A DNA stretch of 64,000 nt from Karstenula rhodostoma CBS 690.94 (Eukaryota; Ascomycota; Dothideomycetes; Pleosporales; Didymosphaeriaceae): positions 1,679,666-1,743,665 of the forward strand of contig MU001496.1 of assembly GCA_010093485.1 (NCBI GenBank), read 5' to 3'. How positions within the stretch are numbered: the first letter of the stretch is position 1; every line of letters starts with the position of its first letter. The position numbers and the translations under genes were made by a program. Shown here one piece after another: positions 11,252 through 21,873 of the stretch. The notes beneath the pieces were generated by a model. That model was not told the origin of the DNA. It ran no database searches and worked only from the letters and a program-made list of their open reading frames with translations.

Positions 11252-14200
11252 ATGGCAACGCGACAAAAGTCCTTCTTTGATCAGAAACCACGGCCAAAGG
11301 TATCGACGATATTTTGTACACAAGTCGAGTTTGCCTGACACTAACGAGTCTAGCATTTTAACCAATGGCAAGGCCGTCCACGCAATCATCCCGCCGACCA
11401 GCATAACACCACTGCACCCCGCCAAGTGGTCACCGGTCCACCTATCATGCCCTCGAGCCAAACTCGGACGAAGCTCAAGAAGTTCCAATTCATCGAGGGT
11501 GCGCCTGCTCCTCAAACCATGGCACGCGCGGATGCAGAAAAGGAAAACACGGTTACGCGGAAGGAGCCCAAAGCCGTGGGTGCGAAACGGAGAGTAGATT
11601 CACACCATACCACAACTACAGAAGCCGATGAGCAGGCTGCGCAAACACCGAGACCGGCGAACACAAATTCATGTCCACCTCCGTCGACACCTGGGACTAG
11701 ACTCCCGCTTGCCGAACTCGTTGGTAATGTTGACGATTCAAGTCGACATGTTGTCAAGGCTGTTGTGTCCCCGGAGGAACAGCTTTGTTGGCGTGGATCG
11801 CAGCAGATCAACACACCTATACCACGCAAGCGGAAGCGCGCACGAAGCTCTTCGCCGGTGGCACCTTCCCCAGAAGATCACCAGGTACAACATCATGACG
11901 CGAGACAGCTCACCACCCCCCAGGCCAATCCCGCGACAGAACTATGGAACCAGTACACGAACAACAAGGGGACGCCAACCGGACACAAGAACATAGCATT
12001 TGCGCATCTCATCAGCGAAGCCTCGCCGCGATCTTCTGCGACCGCCGGGAGTGTGAGCGGTCTTCGTAGGTGGGCCAGCTGCGGTGTTGAATTTCCAGCA
12101 TCTACCAAGAAACGGAGACGGACCCAAGCAGCAATTGGTGTTTTCAAGGAACATACTGATGATCCGGCGGACCAACCAAGCTCCGATGGAAACTTCCAAG
12201 GGCCACCGCGGGGAAAGACTAACCTGGCAGAAATGCTCGAAAAGATGCGCGAGTCCATGGCGAAGCCGGTTCCGAGAACGGGTTCACAGGCTCCATCCAG
12301 CTCGTCACCTTTCCCTGCCGTCGAGCGCCAGGATATCCCGACGGATTCACCCTTGCGACATCGCGGACGTGGGGACATTGAAGATGAAGAAACATCCGAC
12401 CCCCTTGTCGAAGCTGCTGTTGCGAGGAAAGAAGAATATGAGGAAGATGAGGAAGATGAGGAAGATGAATTCGGGTCTCGTAGAACTTCGGACTCTTCCG
12501 ACGAATTTGGAGATGTCGATTTCGACGATGACATGGCAGACGTGCTTGAGATATCGGGCCAGACTGCTATCACCCAGCAAGCACAGATTCTTCACACATC
12601 TGAACAGGGACAAGTTGTCTCGCAAACGGTTCCTCGTGCGCCTCCTGCGCCTGCTGTACTGGAAGCAGCAGACAGCGATGATGAGTTTGGATTGGATGAG
12701 GACGTGTTTGCGGAAGATCTCGAGCACGTAGCATCGCTTTATGATACCAGGGCTGAGCGTACACCAGAGCAGCAGTCGTTTGGTGTGAATGAAACAGAGA
12801 ATGAGCGCACGGAGAATGAGACTCTGGCTGCACCTGCACCCCCAGTCATTAATCTGGTCGATGACGATGACGACGATGATTTTGGCGATGATATAGATGT
12901 TGATGAATTTGCTGCAGCCGAGGTAGCAGCATCGCAAGCCCCCACCACGAATGTATGTAGACCACGAACATATTAATGAATGAATGCTGAATCTTGAAGA
13001 GTGCACAGGACACCAGAGCTATTCAACGCTATCTCATAAAGCGTGTAGATGAGGGTCACTACATGACTGAGAAAGGCTTTCAAATGCCCGAGAAGGTGCG
13101 ATTCTCTCTCTGCTTCCTCATTTGCTGCAGTCTAGTAAGCTCACTCAAGCGTAGATTTTGTTAGTAGAGGACGAGAAGACGAAACTATTCAAGGCCATCA
13201 CTCTTCGACAAGCCTGGTACGATACGGCATGTACACCTGGATCTTTCGTGCACGTCATTGGAGAGTTCTCTAAGACGGGACAATGCGTCATCGACGATCA
13301 CCACAACATGCTCATCCTCCACCCCGATCATTTGATCTCAGCCACGGTTGTCGCCGACTCCTTTGGTTGTCTGCGACGAGCTGTTCTCCAAGACCGGGTA
13401 AAGGCGACGAGCAGAGCCAATGGCCCCATGCTCCATGGCACACTACTTCACGAGCTTTTCCAAGAGGCTCTAAAAGCCAACCAGTGGGACACGGACTTCC
13501 TCTTAGAGACCATTGATAAGCTCATCCCCAGCAAGTTTGAAACGATCCTCGAGATCAATTCCAACTGTGAAGAGGTCAAAGAACATATCAGCAGCAAGTT
13601 ACCGGAACTGCAATCGTGGGCCAAGATCTTTGTGCGCGCCAAACCTAGAGCAGATGCCATCGTACGGGAACGCAACGGACGGCAGTCCGTTATGAGCATC
13701 AACAAACTTCTTGACGTTGAAGAACATGTCTGGTCACCAATGTACGGTCTGAAAGGCAACATTGATGCTACGGTGCAAGTCACTATGCAGGACGACCAAG
13801 GCGAACGCACTCTTACGGTCCCTTTTGAAGTGAAGACCGGCAAGAACTCCTCGAATGCTGCGCACGTCGCACAGACGGCTTTGTATAACCTGTTGCTGTC
13901 TAACCGCTATGGTAAGTCACCCCAACCCATGCAGCAGATCGTGCTAATCCTCCATATAGATGTCAACGTTGCATACGGCATTTTGTATTACCTTGAGACC
14001 TCAGATACTAGTCGCATTCCCACGATCCGTAATGACATCATTCATATGATCATCAAGCGCAACGAGTTGGCTTGTTACGTACGAGATCGCATCGAGTTAC
14101 CTGAAATCCTGAAAGAGGACCACAAATGCGGCAACTGCTATGCTCAAGAAGCATGTTTCATCTACCACAAGCTTGTGGAGGAAGGTCAAGGCGAACGGTT

Positions 14201-16589
14201 TAACAAGAAAGCAAAGGAACGTTATGATGAGCTCGTGAAAGATCTAAAACCCTCGGATCAAGAGTTCATGAAGAAATGGGACGATTTGCTCACCAAGGAA
14301 GAATCTGATATGATGAAGTTCCGACGAGAGCTCTGGACGATGCTGAGCACCGAGCGAGAGAAGCTCGGAAGGTGTTTCTCGAACGTCATCCTTGAACCCG
14401 GATCCGGCCACGAAGAGAAGAACGGCCAGAAGATCAATCGGTACTCCTATATTTTCACAAAACAACAGCCGAAGCCAAGCTTTTCTTTCACAGAATCCCA
14501 GCTCATCATTGGCGAGCCCATCGTCGTCTCCGACGAGCAAGGCCACTTTGCGCTGGCCAATGGATATGTCACCAATGTACGGAAGCATCGCATCACCGTG
14601 GCTGTTGACCGCCGCTTGCACAATTCTCGCACAAAACTTCCCGGTTTTCATTCGCAAAACAACCAGTCGTTCGCCGGCATCATGGAAGTATCGAAAGAAA
14701 GCGAAATAGTAGCAGAGTACCAGGAGCATGAAGAGCCCGTTTTGTATCGATTGGATAAGGATGAATTCAGCAACGGCATGGCGGCTGCTCGCAACAACCT
14801 GATCCAAATCATGGACGACAACATCTATAAAGCACGGGACCTCCGTTCACTCATCGTTGGAGGTCGCGCCCCTGTTTTCACAGCTGCACCAAACGCTTCC
14901 CTTCCAGAATCGTCGCAGATGTCAATGAACTCTGACCAGAAAGCGGCAGTTTCTAAGGTCATGTCAGCAAAGGACTACGCTCTTGTTCTGGGAATGCCTG
15001 GTACCGGAAAGACAACTACTATCGCACACATCATCCGCACACTTGTCTCCAGAGGCAAAAGCGTACTTCTTACCTCGTATACGCACACCGCAGTCGACAA
15101 TATTCTATTGAAGATTCGTAACGATAATATCGGTGTCTTGCGCATCGGGGCCACTGCCAAAATCCACCCCGACGTCCGCCAGTTTGCTACTTTGGCTGCT
15201 GAAACCAAAGATAGTCTAGAGGAACTTGAGAAGTCTTGGATGGAGCCACCAGTCGTAGCAACGACTTGTTTGTCTATAAATCACCCATTGTTTAACCGGC
15301 GGATTTTTGATTACTGCATTGTCGATGAAGCATCTCAGATCACGCTTCCTGTTTGCCTAGGACCCATCCGCATGTCGCAGAAGTTCATCCTGGTCGGAGA
15401 TCACTACCAACTTCCTCCTCTCGTCCAAAACAAGCAGGCATCCGAAGGTGGCTTGGATGTATCCCTGTTCAAGATGCTCTGCGAGGCGCATCCTGAGGCT
15501 GTTGTCAGTCTTGAGCACCAGTACCGGATGTGTGCCGATATCATGCTTCTCTCAAACACGTTCATATACTCTGGACGACTCAAATGTGGGACACCTGCTG
15601 TAGCTTCGCGCCAAATCACCTTGCCAAATCCCTCCGGTCTATCAGCCTACCACAACAAGTTACACCCCTCACATCCTGCTGGGGATTCTACTTGTGTCGG
15701 TCCCAACTCCCCAAGCTGCTGGCTCAAACGAAGTCTTTCTCCAAGTGCTCCCGTGGTCTTCATCAACACCGATCTCATCTCAACGCAGCTCGAAACACAA
15801 GCTGGTTCACGCATCAACAATACCCTAGAGGCGCGTCTCGTCACGCATCTCACCCTGTCCCTCCTCACGCTCGGTGTGCCGGCTTCGGAAGTCGGTGTAA
15901 TTGCACTCTATCGCAGTCAGCTCGCACTACTACGCACGTCGCTCTCTTCGGCACACACGCAAACGCAGTGCTCTGAACTCGCAGCGCCAGCTGCTGGAAC
16001 CAACATTGCAGCTGTGGAGCTCCACACAGCGGACAAATTCCAAGGCCGTGATAAGGAGGTCGTGCTTGTCTCCTGCGTGCGAAGCAACGACAACGCTGTT
16101 GTAGGCGACTTGCTCAAAGACCGCCGTCGAGTCAACGTTGCACTCACGCGAGCGCGCAGCAAGCTCATCATACTTGGCAGCGAGAAGACGCTTTCAGGAA
16201 ACGACCTGCTGCGAGACATTGTCGCGCTCTGCCGCGCAAAAGATTGGGTACTCGACATCACGCATGACATGATCGACGGTCACGCTTTCAACGAAGGCTT
16301 CACACAGCCTACTGGGAAAACACCTTCAATGCCGCCCTCGCGCTTCGCGGCGCCGAGTAAGAGCCCAACACCGAGCCCAAATAGAAAGCGGAAGGCGTTG
16401 GGCGACATCACTGCGGGTGGCGGACAGATGAACACGAGGCCACATAAACGAAGCCAGAAGACGCCGACTGGTAGCCCGGAAAAGCTGAAGACGGGGAGGA
16501 AAACACCTGCCAAGGTTTTCAATGCGGGGAGGAGAGGCATACTAGATGGGCGACCGGTGTTGCAGAACATCTTCAACGAGGCTATTTAA
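11252..16589 (+). CDS. DNA2: DNA replication ATP-dependent helicase/nuclease Dna2
   Basis: Nuclease-helicase that trims long Okazaki-fragment flaps and resects double-strand breaks in the nucleus. Exons are 11252-11299, 11354-12952, 13009-13095, 13155-13911 and 13960-16589, giving 1,706 aa. The N-terminal 550 residues are disordered and acidic. They begin with MATRQKSFFDQ, which could be a degenerate PCNA-binding motif. Next come the RecB-like nuclease domain, with Asp782 (GNIDATV) and Glu803/Lys805 (PFEVKTGK), and the 4Fe-4S cysteines C650, C887, C890 and C896 (CX2CX5C). The superfamily 1 helicase follows: Walker A GMPGTGKT at 1175-1182, DEAS at 1286-1289, then DKFQGRDKEVVLVSCVRS and NVALTRARSKLI. 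The C-terminus is a basic, SP/TP-rich tail. The start at 11252 is chosen because exon 1 plus a 54-bp intron stays in frame; ATG 11447 is the alternative. The fourth intron (48 bp) has no stop and keeps frame. Confidence 0.95.
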
Positions 16590-17006
16590 CTCGCCCGTTT
16601 GCATGAGTTAGGTTGGTGCGTAAGGTCTTGGTCAAGACGGTCTCGATTGCGTGGGTTCCGTGTTGTAAGGATTTGGGTATTACAGGAGGAGTTTGAACGA
16701 CCAACTACACATTGAGTTAGCGTACTAGCGAGCATACTTGTTATAGCGACCCCTCCCACTTGGATACCAAATATACACATTCATCACGCGACGTTCCAGA
16801 CTCGGTGTTGGCACATATACTCTCGGCACGACTAGACCCCTTCCATCGTAACCTGCTTTTCTGGGGGCCGGAATCCGCCTCGCCAACCACGCCAAATACA
16901 CAGCTGTGTGACTCCGCAGCCGATTACCCGTGGTATATATTGTTGGACTACTATCCCTGGCCCGGCCTACATCTCGTCATAATAGTAATCTGATGTGGTG
17001 GTAATC
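16590..17006. other. Intergenic region DNA2 / CaaX gene
   Basis: 3' flank of DNA2 and promoter of the next gene. A TATATA-like stretch lies near 16935. No other signal or gene could be supported. Confidence 0.55.
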
Positions 17007-17422
17007 ATGGCGAAGTCCACGCAAGGTATGTTTCTCGCGCATCAGAATCTAGGTGAGCTAATAGATATGGGGCAGAAGTCAAGGGCGAGGACACAGCACC
17101 GAAGAAGAAATACCGGTGGCAGAAACTCAAGGAGGAGAACGAGGAGCGCAAGCGGAATAATATCCAGCATATCTCTGCTAAGCAAGCGACGGAGAGAACA
17201 GGGTCTGTCTCTGCCCCTTTTCATCCCCTTGTTGTTTGTGATGTATGGGAGGTTTGTTGACAAGCAGATAGGTACGACGAGACGGGTAAACCGGCGACGG
17301 AGTGGCGCAAGGAGCAGCATGCGAAGTGGGTGGAGGAGCAGAAGGAGGATAATTTGAAGTTTGGGGCAAGTGTGGCGGCGGCGGGGAAGGCGGCGGTGGC
17401 GGATGGGTGTGTCGTTATGTAG
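17007..17422 (+). CDS. Small hydrophilic protein with C-terminal CaaX box
   Basis: Not recognised. Exons are 17007-17025, 17076-17202 and 17272-17422 (introns 50 and 69 bp, with GT/AG ends and a GCTAAT branch in the first), giving 98 aa. The start is in ATCATGG context. The protein is highly charged and probably helical: KKKYRWQKLKEENEERKRN, then TGYDETGKPATEWRKEQHAKW and an alanine-rich stretch. It ends in GCVVM, a perfect CaaX box, where methionine in last place favours farnesylation as in Ras-type proteins. The frame holds across both splice junctions, and both introns carry frame shifts or stops, which supports a real gene. It could be a membrane-attached adaptor; no function is proposed. 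It sits between DNA2 and SLD3 on the same strand. Confidence 0.68.
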
Positions 17423-18029
17423 GGTATGGGGGATGAGGGAGGGATTGCTGAGGTTTAAGGTGGAGGAGGGGATACCCTGTGGTAATCTTGTGAGCAGCTG
17501 CCTGGGATGGGATAGAGCGGTAGAGTTGAGCTTGAGGTATGAGGGGGCAGGATTGTGAGATACCGTATGTTGATTGTGTGAATTGTTTGATAAGTTTGGC
17601 AACTGGCACTTTCATGTTTCAACAGAGATGGTGACATGCCGTTTTGTGAGGTTCTTATATTGTGGATGCAGGGTCGACTCAAGCGGCTTTACCGTAGACG
17701 TTAGCAACAGCGTTCGTAGTTGTCAAAGGACCTCTCTTAGATATGTTTCTGCTTGCGCGACCAGTCTTCTTATTTTTTTTGCGTGAGACTTATTGTGTGT
17801 ACGAGGATCTACCTTCACACTCACTGCCAATTACTCGGTGAACGCAAGCCGCCAAGACGCTAGAAGAGTCACGTGACATTATGGCTAATCAGAGCTAACC
17901 TGACGTGCCAAAGTTTTGGGTCCACGGGCTAGCACGAGCCACGCGACTTTCGCGTAGAACGCGTCGTACCGGCAGCAACAAACCAGCCCTTGCCCTCAAC
18001 ACTGCACCGTACAGCTATGAACATCCTTT
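17423..18029. promoter_or_regulatory. Intergenic region with the SLD3 promoter
   Basis: 607 bp between the CaaX gene and SLD3. It contains a 10-bp palindrome GTCACGTGAC (17868-17877, a Cbf1/bHLH-type E-box) and the MCB/SCB-like cluster at 17941-17964. No further gene was seen. Confidence 0.6.
17941..17964 (+). promoter_or_regulatory. MCB/SCB-like cluster upstream of SLD3
   Basis: Three G1/S-type elements within 24 bp: ACGCGA (17941-17946), TTTCGCG (17948-17954, E2F/SCB-like) and ACGCGT (17959-17964). They lie 65-90 bp before the SLD3 start. They match the kind of site seen upstream of DNA2. Confidence 0.5.
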
Positions 18030-20912
18030 ATGCTTTCGCACGTAATGCAGATATCGAGCATGCCTCAACCGTCTTCTAAATTACCACCCGAAACACGCCA
18101 TTCCCCTGCACAATGCGCCGTCGACCCAAAACCACGGCTTCCCTCGAAGCAAAAGCGGGACTCGATCTGTGGTCTCGGAACCTTCACCAGACCCTTCACA
18201 ATTCGACCGTGCCCCGAGTCGCCTTACGATAAACCGCATACGTTTATACCCGTCCGTATTATCGCTCGGTCACAACTTCCTCTCTCCTTTCTCGACACTA
18301 CGACCGACAACTCGCTTGCGACCAGTCAGCTCTTCTCTGCCTCGCTTGATGTACTCGAGCGGTTTCACCAGGAAAAGAGCCATGAGAACCAGCCACTGGA
18401 TATACAGGTGCCGAGGGTTCTCATAGCACGTCATGGAACGAAGAAAATACTATATGCCATGGAGCGTGTTCAAGAGCGTGTGTATAGTCTCTGCAAGCTG
18501 GCCACGTGGTTGAAAGAGAAAGATGTTGCAAATTTATGGGACCCGGAGAACCTACAGGTATATCCAACCTTCCCGAAAGCCAAATCGCGTGTGGGTTTAG
18601 TAGACGCATGGTGGAATCATGCGGTGGTGGATATACAATCTGCAGAGAAGCCTGCAACACGAGCCAGGGTTTCCATGCTTCGCCCTCAACTTCTCTCTGT
18701 GCCCGTTGAGCTGCAAACTATTTCCACTTCTACCGAAGCGCCAACGCTCGAGGAGACACAGAGCCAGACGGCTCCGGTGGAGGTACAGATGAATCCCACG
18801 GAGACGTCTGTGCTACCCACTCCACAAGAACAGTTACATAGCTTCGTGGATCAATATCTAGACGCTCTGTATATTTCCAAGACGTCTCTTGCATACTTCA
18901 CCAAAGGCCCAATCGCCCGCATTCGAAACACCTTTACCTCTACCGAAGAAGGCGCACCTGCGACACATGAACTGGTTACGTTCATACGGACTATGCTCCT
19001 GAGCCACAAATCAGAGGAAAAGAAATATCGTGAAAAGCTACCAGAAGTCATCAAGGATTTCCCGCCACGAAGTTTTTCGGGCGACGAAGGTGATGCACCG
19101 AAGAAGCCGAAGAAGTCTAAGAAGAAAGTCAAACCCAACCGCGATGGCATGTACCCACAAGAGACGGGAGTTGTAAAAAAATGGTGGTTCGGAGGCATTT
19201 CAACGGCTGAGATAGCCCGAGATGAGTCCAAGGATCAACGGATCAAGAGGCGTCTAGGCGACTTGAGGGTCCGTGAGGCACTACTCCAGATGATTTTGAT
19301 CCTTGAGATAACTGCACTTGAATCTCTGTCCACTTACAAAGCACCAGAAGGTCAGGATGTCGTAGCAGAGGAATCTCAGACTGCCGCTCAAGCGGGGGAA
19401 GAGTCGCAGTCCAAGCCGAAGCGGAAGAAGAAGACCGACGATGTGAACCTGTTGCTCGATTTGCTGCTGGATAAACTCTGCATCTGGCAATCCATTGAGC
19501 AAGATGGCGTGCTGGACTTCGACGCATCGAAACATGATGAAGGGCTTGATGGGTCTTCTGGAAAAGATCGCCTGCAAAGTTTCTGCATCGAAGTTATCGT
19601 CCCTTTCTATATGCACAGGCTGCCAGAACAAGCACGCATGGTCAACAAGAAGCTAGGTGGCCCGACACCTTTATCACCACCCAAGCGCAAGGCCATGAGG
19701 CCTCCAAACGTGTCGCGGAAATCTGGAGAGCCGAAAGAGTCGGAGCATAAAAAGCCACGACGATCGTTGGGCCGTGTCGCCACCGATACTACAGGGAGAA
19801 CGGGCTCTGTACGAGCCCCTTCACTGAACAGGTCCGCCACTGATTCGACTATTCTCAATACTATCAAACGAGAGGGAAGTGAAGTTCCGCTTGCAGCCAT
19901 ACCCTTTCAACGTAGCCCGTCCAATGCTGCCAGGCAGACAGCATCTCATCTCAAGCTTCTCAAAGGGCGGGAGATGGATTTGAACACTACGTCAAAGGCA
20001 GCCGCGGCGAGAGCACAGCAGAGAAAGCGAGTCGAGGAAGATCTCCAACAGGCTATTTCGGCTCTGAAAAAACCAAATCGTGGACTGGCTGCAGGCAGCT
20101 ACGCAGACGACGTTGAGAAACGCAGTCTTGGTTCCCTTGGCTCAGCCGGTTCAGCCAACAGGTCGAGAAAACCAGTCAACACTGTGAGGAAGATTGTGAA
20201 AGATGTTCAAGTAACGGCAACTCCAAGCGCGCGCAGAAGAACAAAGGACATGGTGCAACAGACACCAATGCATCACGACAACCCATTTGTTCGCCCCCGA
20301 CCGTCTGATACGCACCCTCCGAGCGACTTCTTCATACCGTCTTCAGCTGCACGCCCACCTCCGTCCTCAGTTGTGCCTGCGACGGTTCAGCGCAGCGCAA
20401 CAGCCCGGACATTGGTGCCACAAGGTGTCGCGGAGACTCCATCAAAACCGCAAGGTGTCAAAAAACTATTCTCCATTCCGGCCCCGATTGGCAGGAAGAT
20501 CCTCACAACACCATCTAAGGCTAGGACAGTGCATATGGCTTTTGATTCTCCGCCTCAGGGCGTAGACGCAACTCCCACCAAGGCCATCGCCTCCTCACCT
20601 CCCAACGATATCAATAACCGCCTTGCACCAACCCCTCGGACCCTTTTCGCTACCCCGATGAAGAAAGCAGCCCCCGCGCAAATAGCAGAGTCGCCTCTGC
20701 CAGGATTTTCACGCGCACAGGAGCCCAAGGATGGTATCAAGAACAACCTCGCGCCAACACCTCGAACTCTCTTCGCCACACCACTGAAGAAAGCAGCCCC
20801 CGCGCAAGTAGCAGAGTCGCCTTTACCGGCACTATCACGCCCACCAGAAACTGTCGAGGAACCCTCGATTTACGACGCTCTTGGCTGGAACGACGATGAC
20901 GATTTCATGTGA
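18030..20912 (+). CDS. SLD3: DNA replication regulator Sld3
   Basis: Origin-firing factor. CDK-phosphorylated Sld3 binds the BRCT repeats of Dpb11 and brings Cdc45 to the Mcm2-7 helicase. Single exon, 960 aa. The Sld3/Treslin core lies at about residues 275-545. It has YFTKGPIARIRNTF, KKWWFGG, QRIKRRLGDLRVREALLQMIL, LEITALESLSTYK, LLLDLLLDKLCIWQSIEQDG and LQSFCIEVIVPFYMHRLPEQA. The region after 545 is disordered and basic, with many SP/TP sites, and contains a near-exact 31-residue repeat (listed separately). The protein ends in a short acidic tail (GWNDDDDFM). The start is uncertain: ATG 18030 opens the frame, but in-frame ATGs follow at 18045 and 18060, and a second, upstream-spliced start cannot be excluded. 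Same strand as DNA2. Confidence 0.9.
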   Translation: MLSHVMQISSMPQPSSKLPPETRHSPAQCAVDPKPRLPSKQKRDSICGLGTFTRPFTIRPCPESPYDKPHTFIPVRIIARSQLPLSFLDTTTDNSLATSQLFSASLDVLERFHQEKSHENQPLDIQVPRVLIARHGTKKILYAMERVQERVYSLCKLATWLKEKDVANLWDPENLQVYPTFPKAKSRVGLVDAWWNHAVVDIQSAEKPATRARVSMLRPQLLSVPVELQTISTSTEAPTLEETQSQTAPVEVQMNPTETSVLPTPQEQLHSFVDQYLDALYISKTSLAYFTKGPIARIRNTFTSTEEGAPATHELVTFIRTMLLSHKSEEKKYREKLPEVIKDFPPRSFSGDEGDAPKKPKKSKKKVKPNRDGMYPQETGVVKKWWFGGISTAEIARDESKDQRIKRRLGDLRVREALLQMILILEITALESLSTYKAPEGQDVVAEESQTAAQAGEESQSKPKRKKKTDDVNLLLDLLLDKLCIWQSIEQDGVLDFDASKHDEGLDGSSGKDRLQSFCIEVIVPFYMHRLPEQARMVNKKLGGPTPLSPPKRKAMRPPNVSRKSGEPKESEHKKPRRSLGRVATDTTGRTGSVRAPSLNRSATDSTILNTIKREGSEVPLAAIPFQRSPSNAARQTASHLKLLKGREMDLNTTSKAAAARAQQRKRVEEDLQQAISALKKPNRGLAAGSYADDVEKRSLGSLGSAGSANRSRKPVNTVRKIVKDVQVTATPSARRRTKDMVQQTPMHHDNPFVRPRPSDTHPPSDFFIPSSAARPPPSSVVPATVQRSATARTLVPQGVAETPSKPQGVKKLFSIPAPIGRKILTTPSKARTVHMAFDSPPQGVDATPTKAIASSPPNDINNRLAPTPRTLFATPMKKAAPAQIAESPLPGFSRAQEPKDGIKNNLAPTPRTLFATPLKKAAPAQVAESPLPALSRPPETVEEPSIYDALGWNDDDDFM
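20622..20840 (+). repeat. Two-copy coding repeat in SLD3
   Basis: Two 93-bp units, 20622-20714 and 20748-20840, 126 bp apart. Each encodes LAPTPRTLFATP(M/L)KKAAPAQ followed by (I/V)AESPLP. Each unit carries a TPxK CDK-type site (ATPMKK or ATPLKK) plus further TP and SP sites. Confidence 0.85.
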
Positions 20913-21873
20913 TACCCCTCACAACAGCTTTTATCTTTAGCATAGCGAGCGTTGCATGAATACGGAATGTGTTTCCAATATTAATCGGCACGGGAAGGGC
21001 GTTTTTGGGCATGAGCTTACAACGCTGTTGTCGTTATGTACTTAATCTTAGGGCTCTACACCATGTCCTGAAAGCATTGCTGCAATTAAACAATGTCATT
21101 TTACACATGGTATGTAAATGCTATGAGCTGAACCATGTCTTATCTGTGCGGAACATGCGCGGGCCGGAACACGACAGGACAAGACTTGCGGCAGGGGTCC
21201 GATTTCTCTCCGCGCCTCAGGTGCGCGGTCGACGCATGTCCACGATGTAGATTTGACACGGTTGACAGTTCGGACGTAAAGATGGAGGGTGGATGAGATG
21301 AGATGTATGGGTACGCCGTTAAGCCAGTGCTAGGTCCTACCAAGGAACCTTTTCGGCGCGATCCGGCGCGAGCGGGATGGCGTCCGCTGAGACCCAAGAT
21401 AGACTCGAGGTGGATTGCGGCGTCGTCCTGTGTTGTGCCACAACGCTGTCGCATGTTCAGGTCGCTTTCCCGAGACAACAACAAACAGACAAGCACCTTC
21501 ACAGACAGCGGGATGGATCCAATCGCACTCAACGGCTTTGCGGACGTCGGGCGGCGGTGGCAGTAAGGTGTCCTTGCGGACGGGGGATCGCTGTCGACTG
21601 TGCCCCTAACGGGCCATGGGGCGGTGTTAGACTGCTAGTAGATTCATAAAGTCAGTGCGCCTTCATTTCAAGGCCCGATCCCCTACGCGACGAGCTTGCT
21701 GCTTCCCTGTGCACGCGTCTCTTCGTGTCGCTCGGGTCCCATATCCATTCTTGCCCTCTTCCGCTCTGCGCCCCGTCGCGTCGCACAGTCGCACAGAAGT
21801 GTTGCGGCCTCTGTACATCCTGAACCATGTTAAGCTTGTGCCGCGCTCCTCCAAACCGCGATCCAACATCATA
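20913..21873. other. Intergenic region SLD3 / serine-rich gene
   Basis: 961 bp holding the SLD3 3' flank and the promoter and leader of the next gene. The last 200 bp are pyrimidine-rich, as in fungal 5' leaders. Open frames here have no recognisable features. Confidence 0.55.

Noticed and set aside
11893..13006. Minus-strand frames over 200 codons opposite DNA2
   Set aside because: Shadows of the acidic, serine-rich N-terminal half of Dna2.
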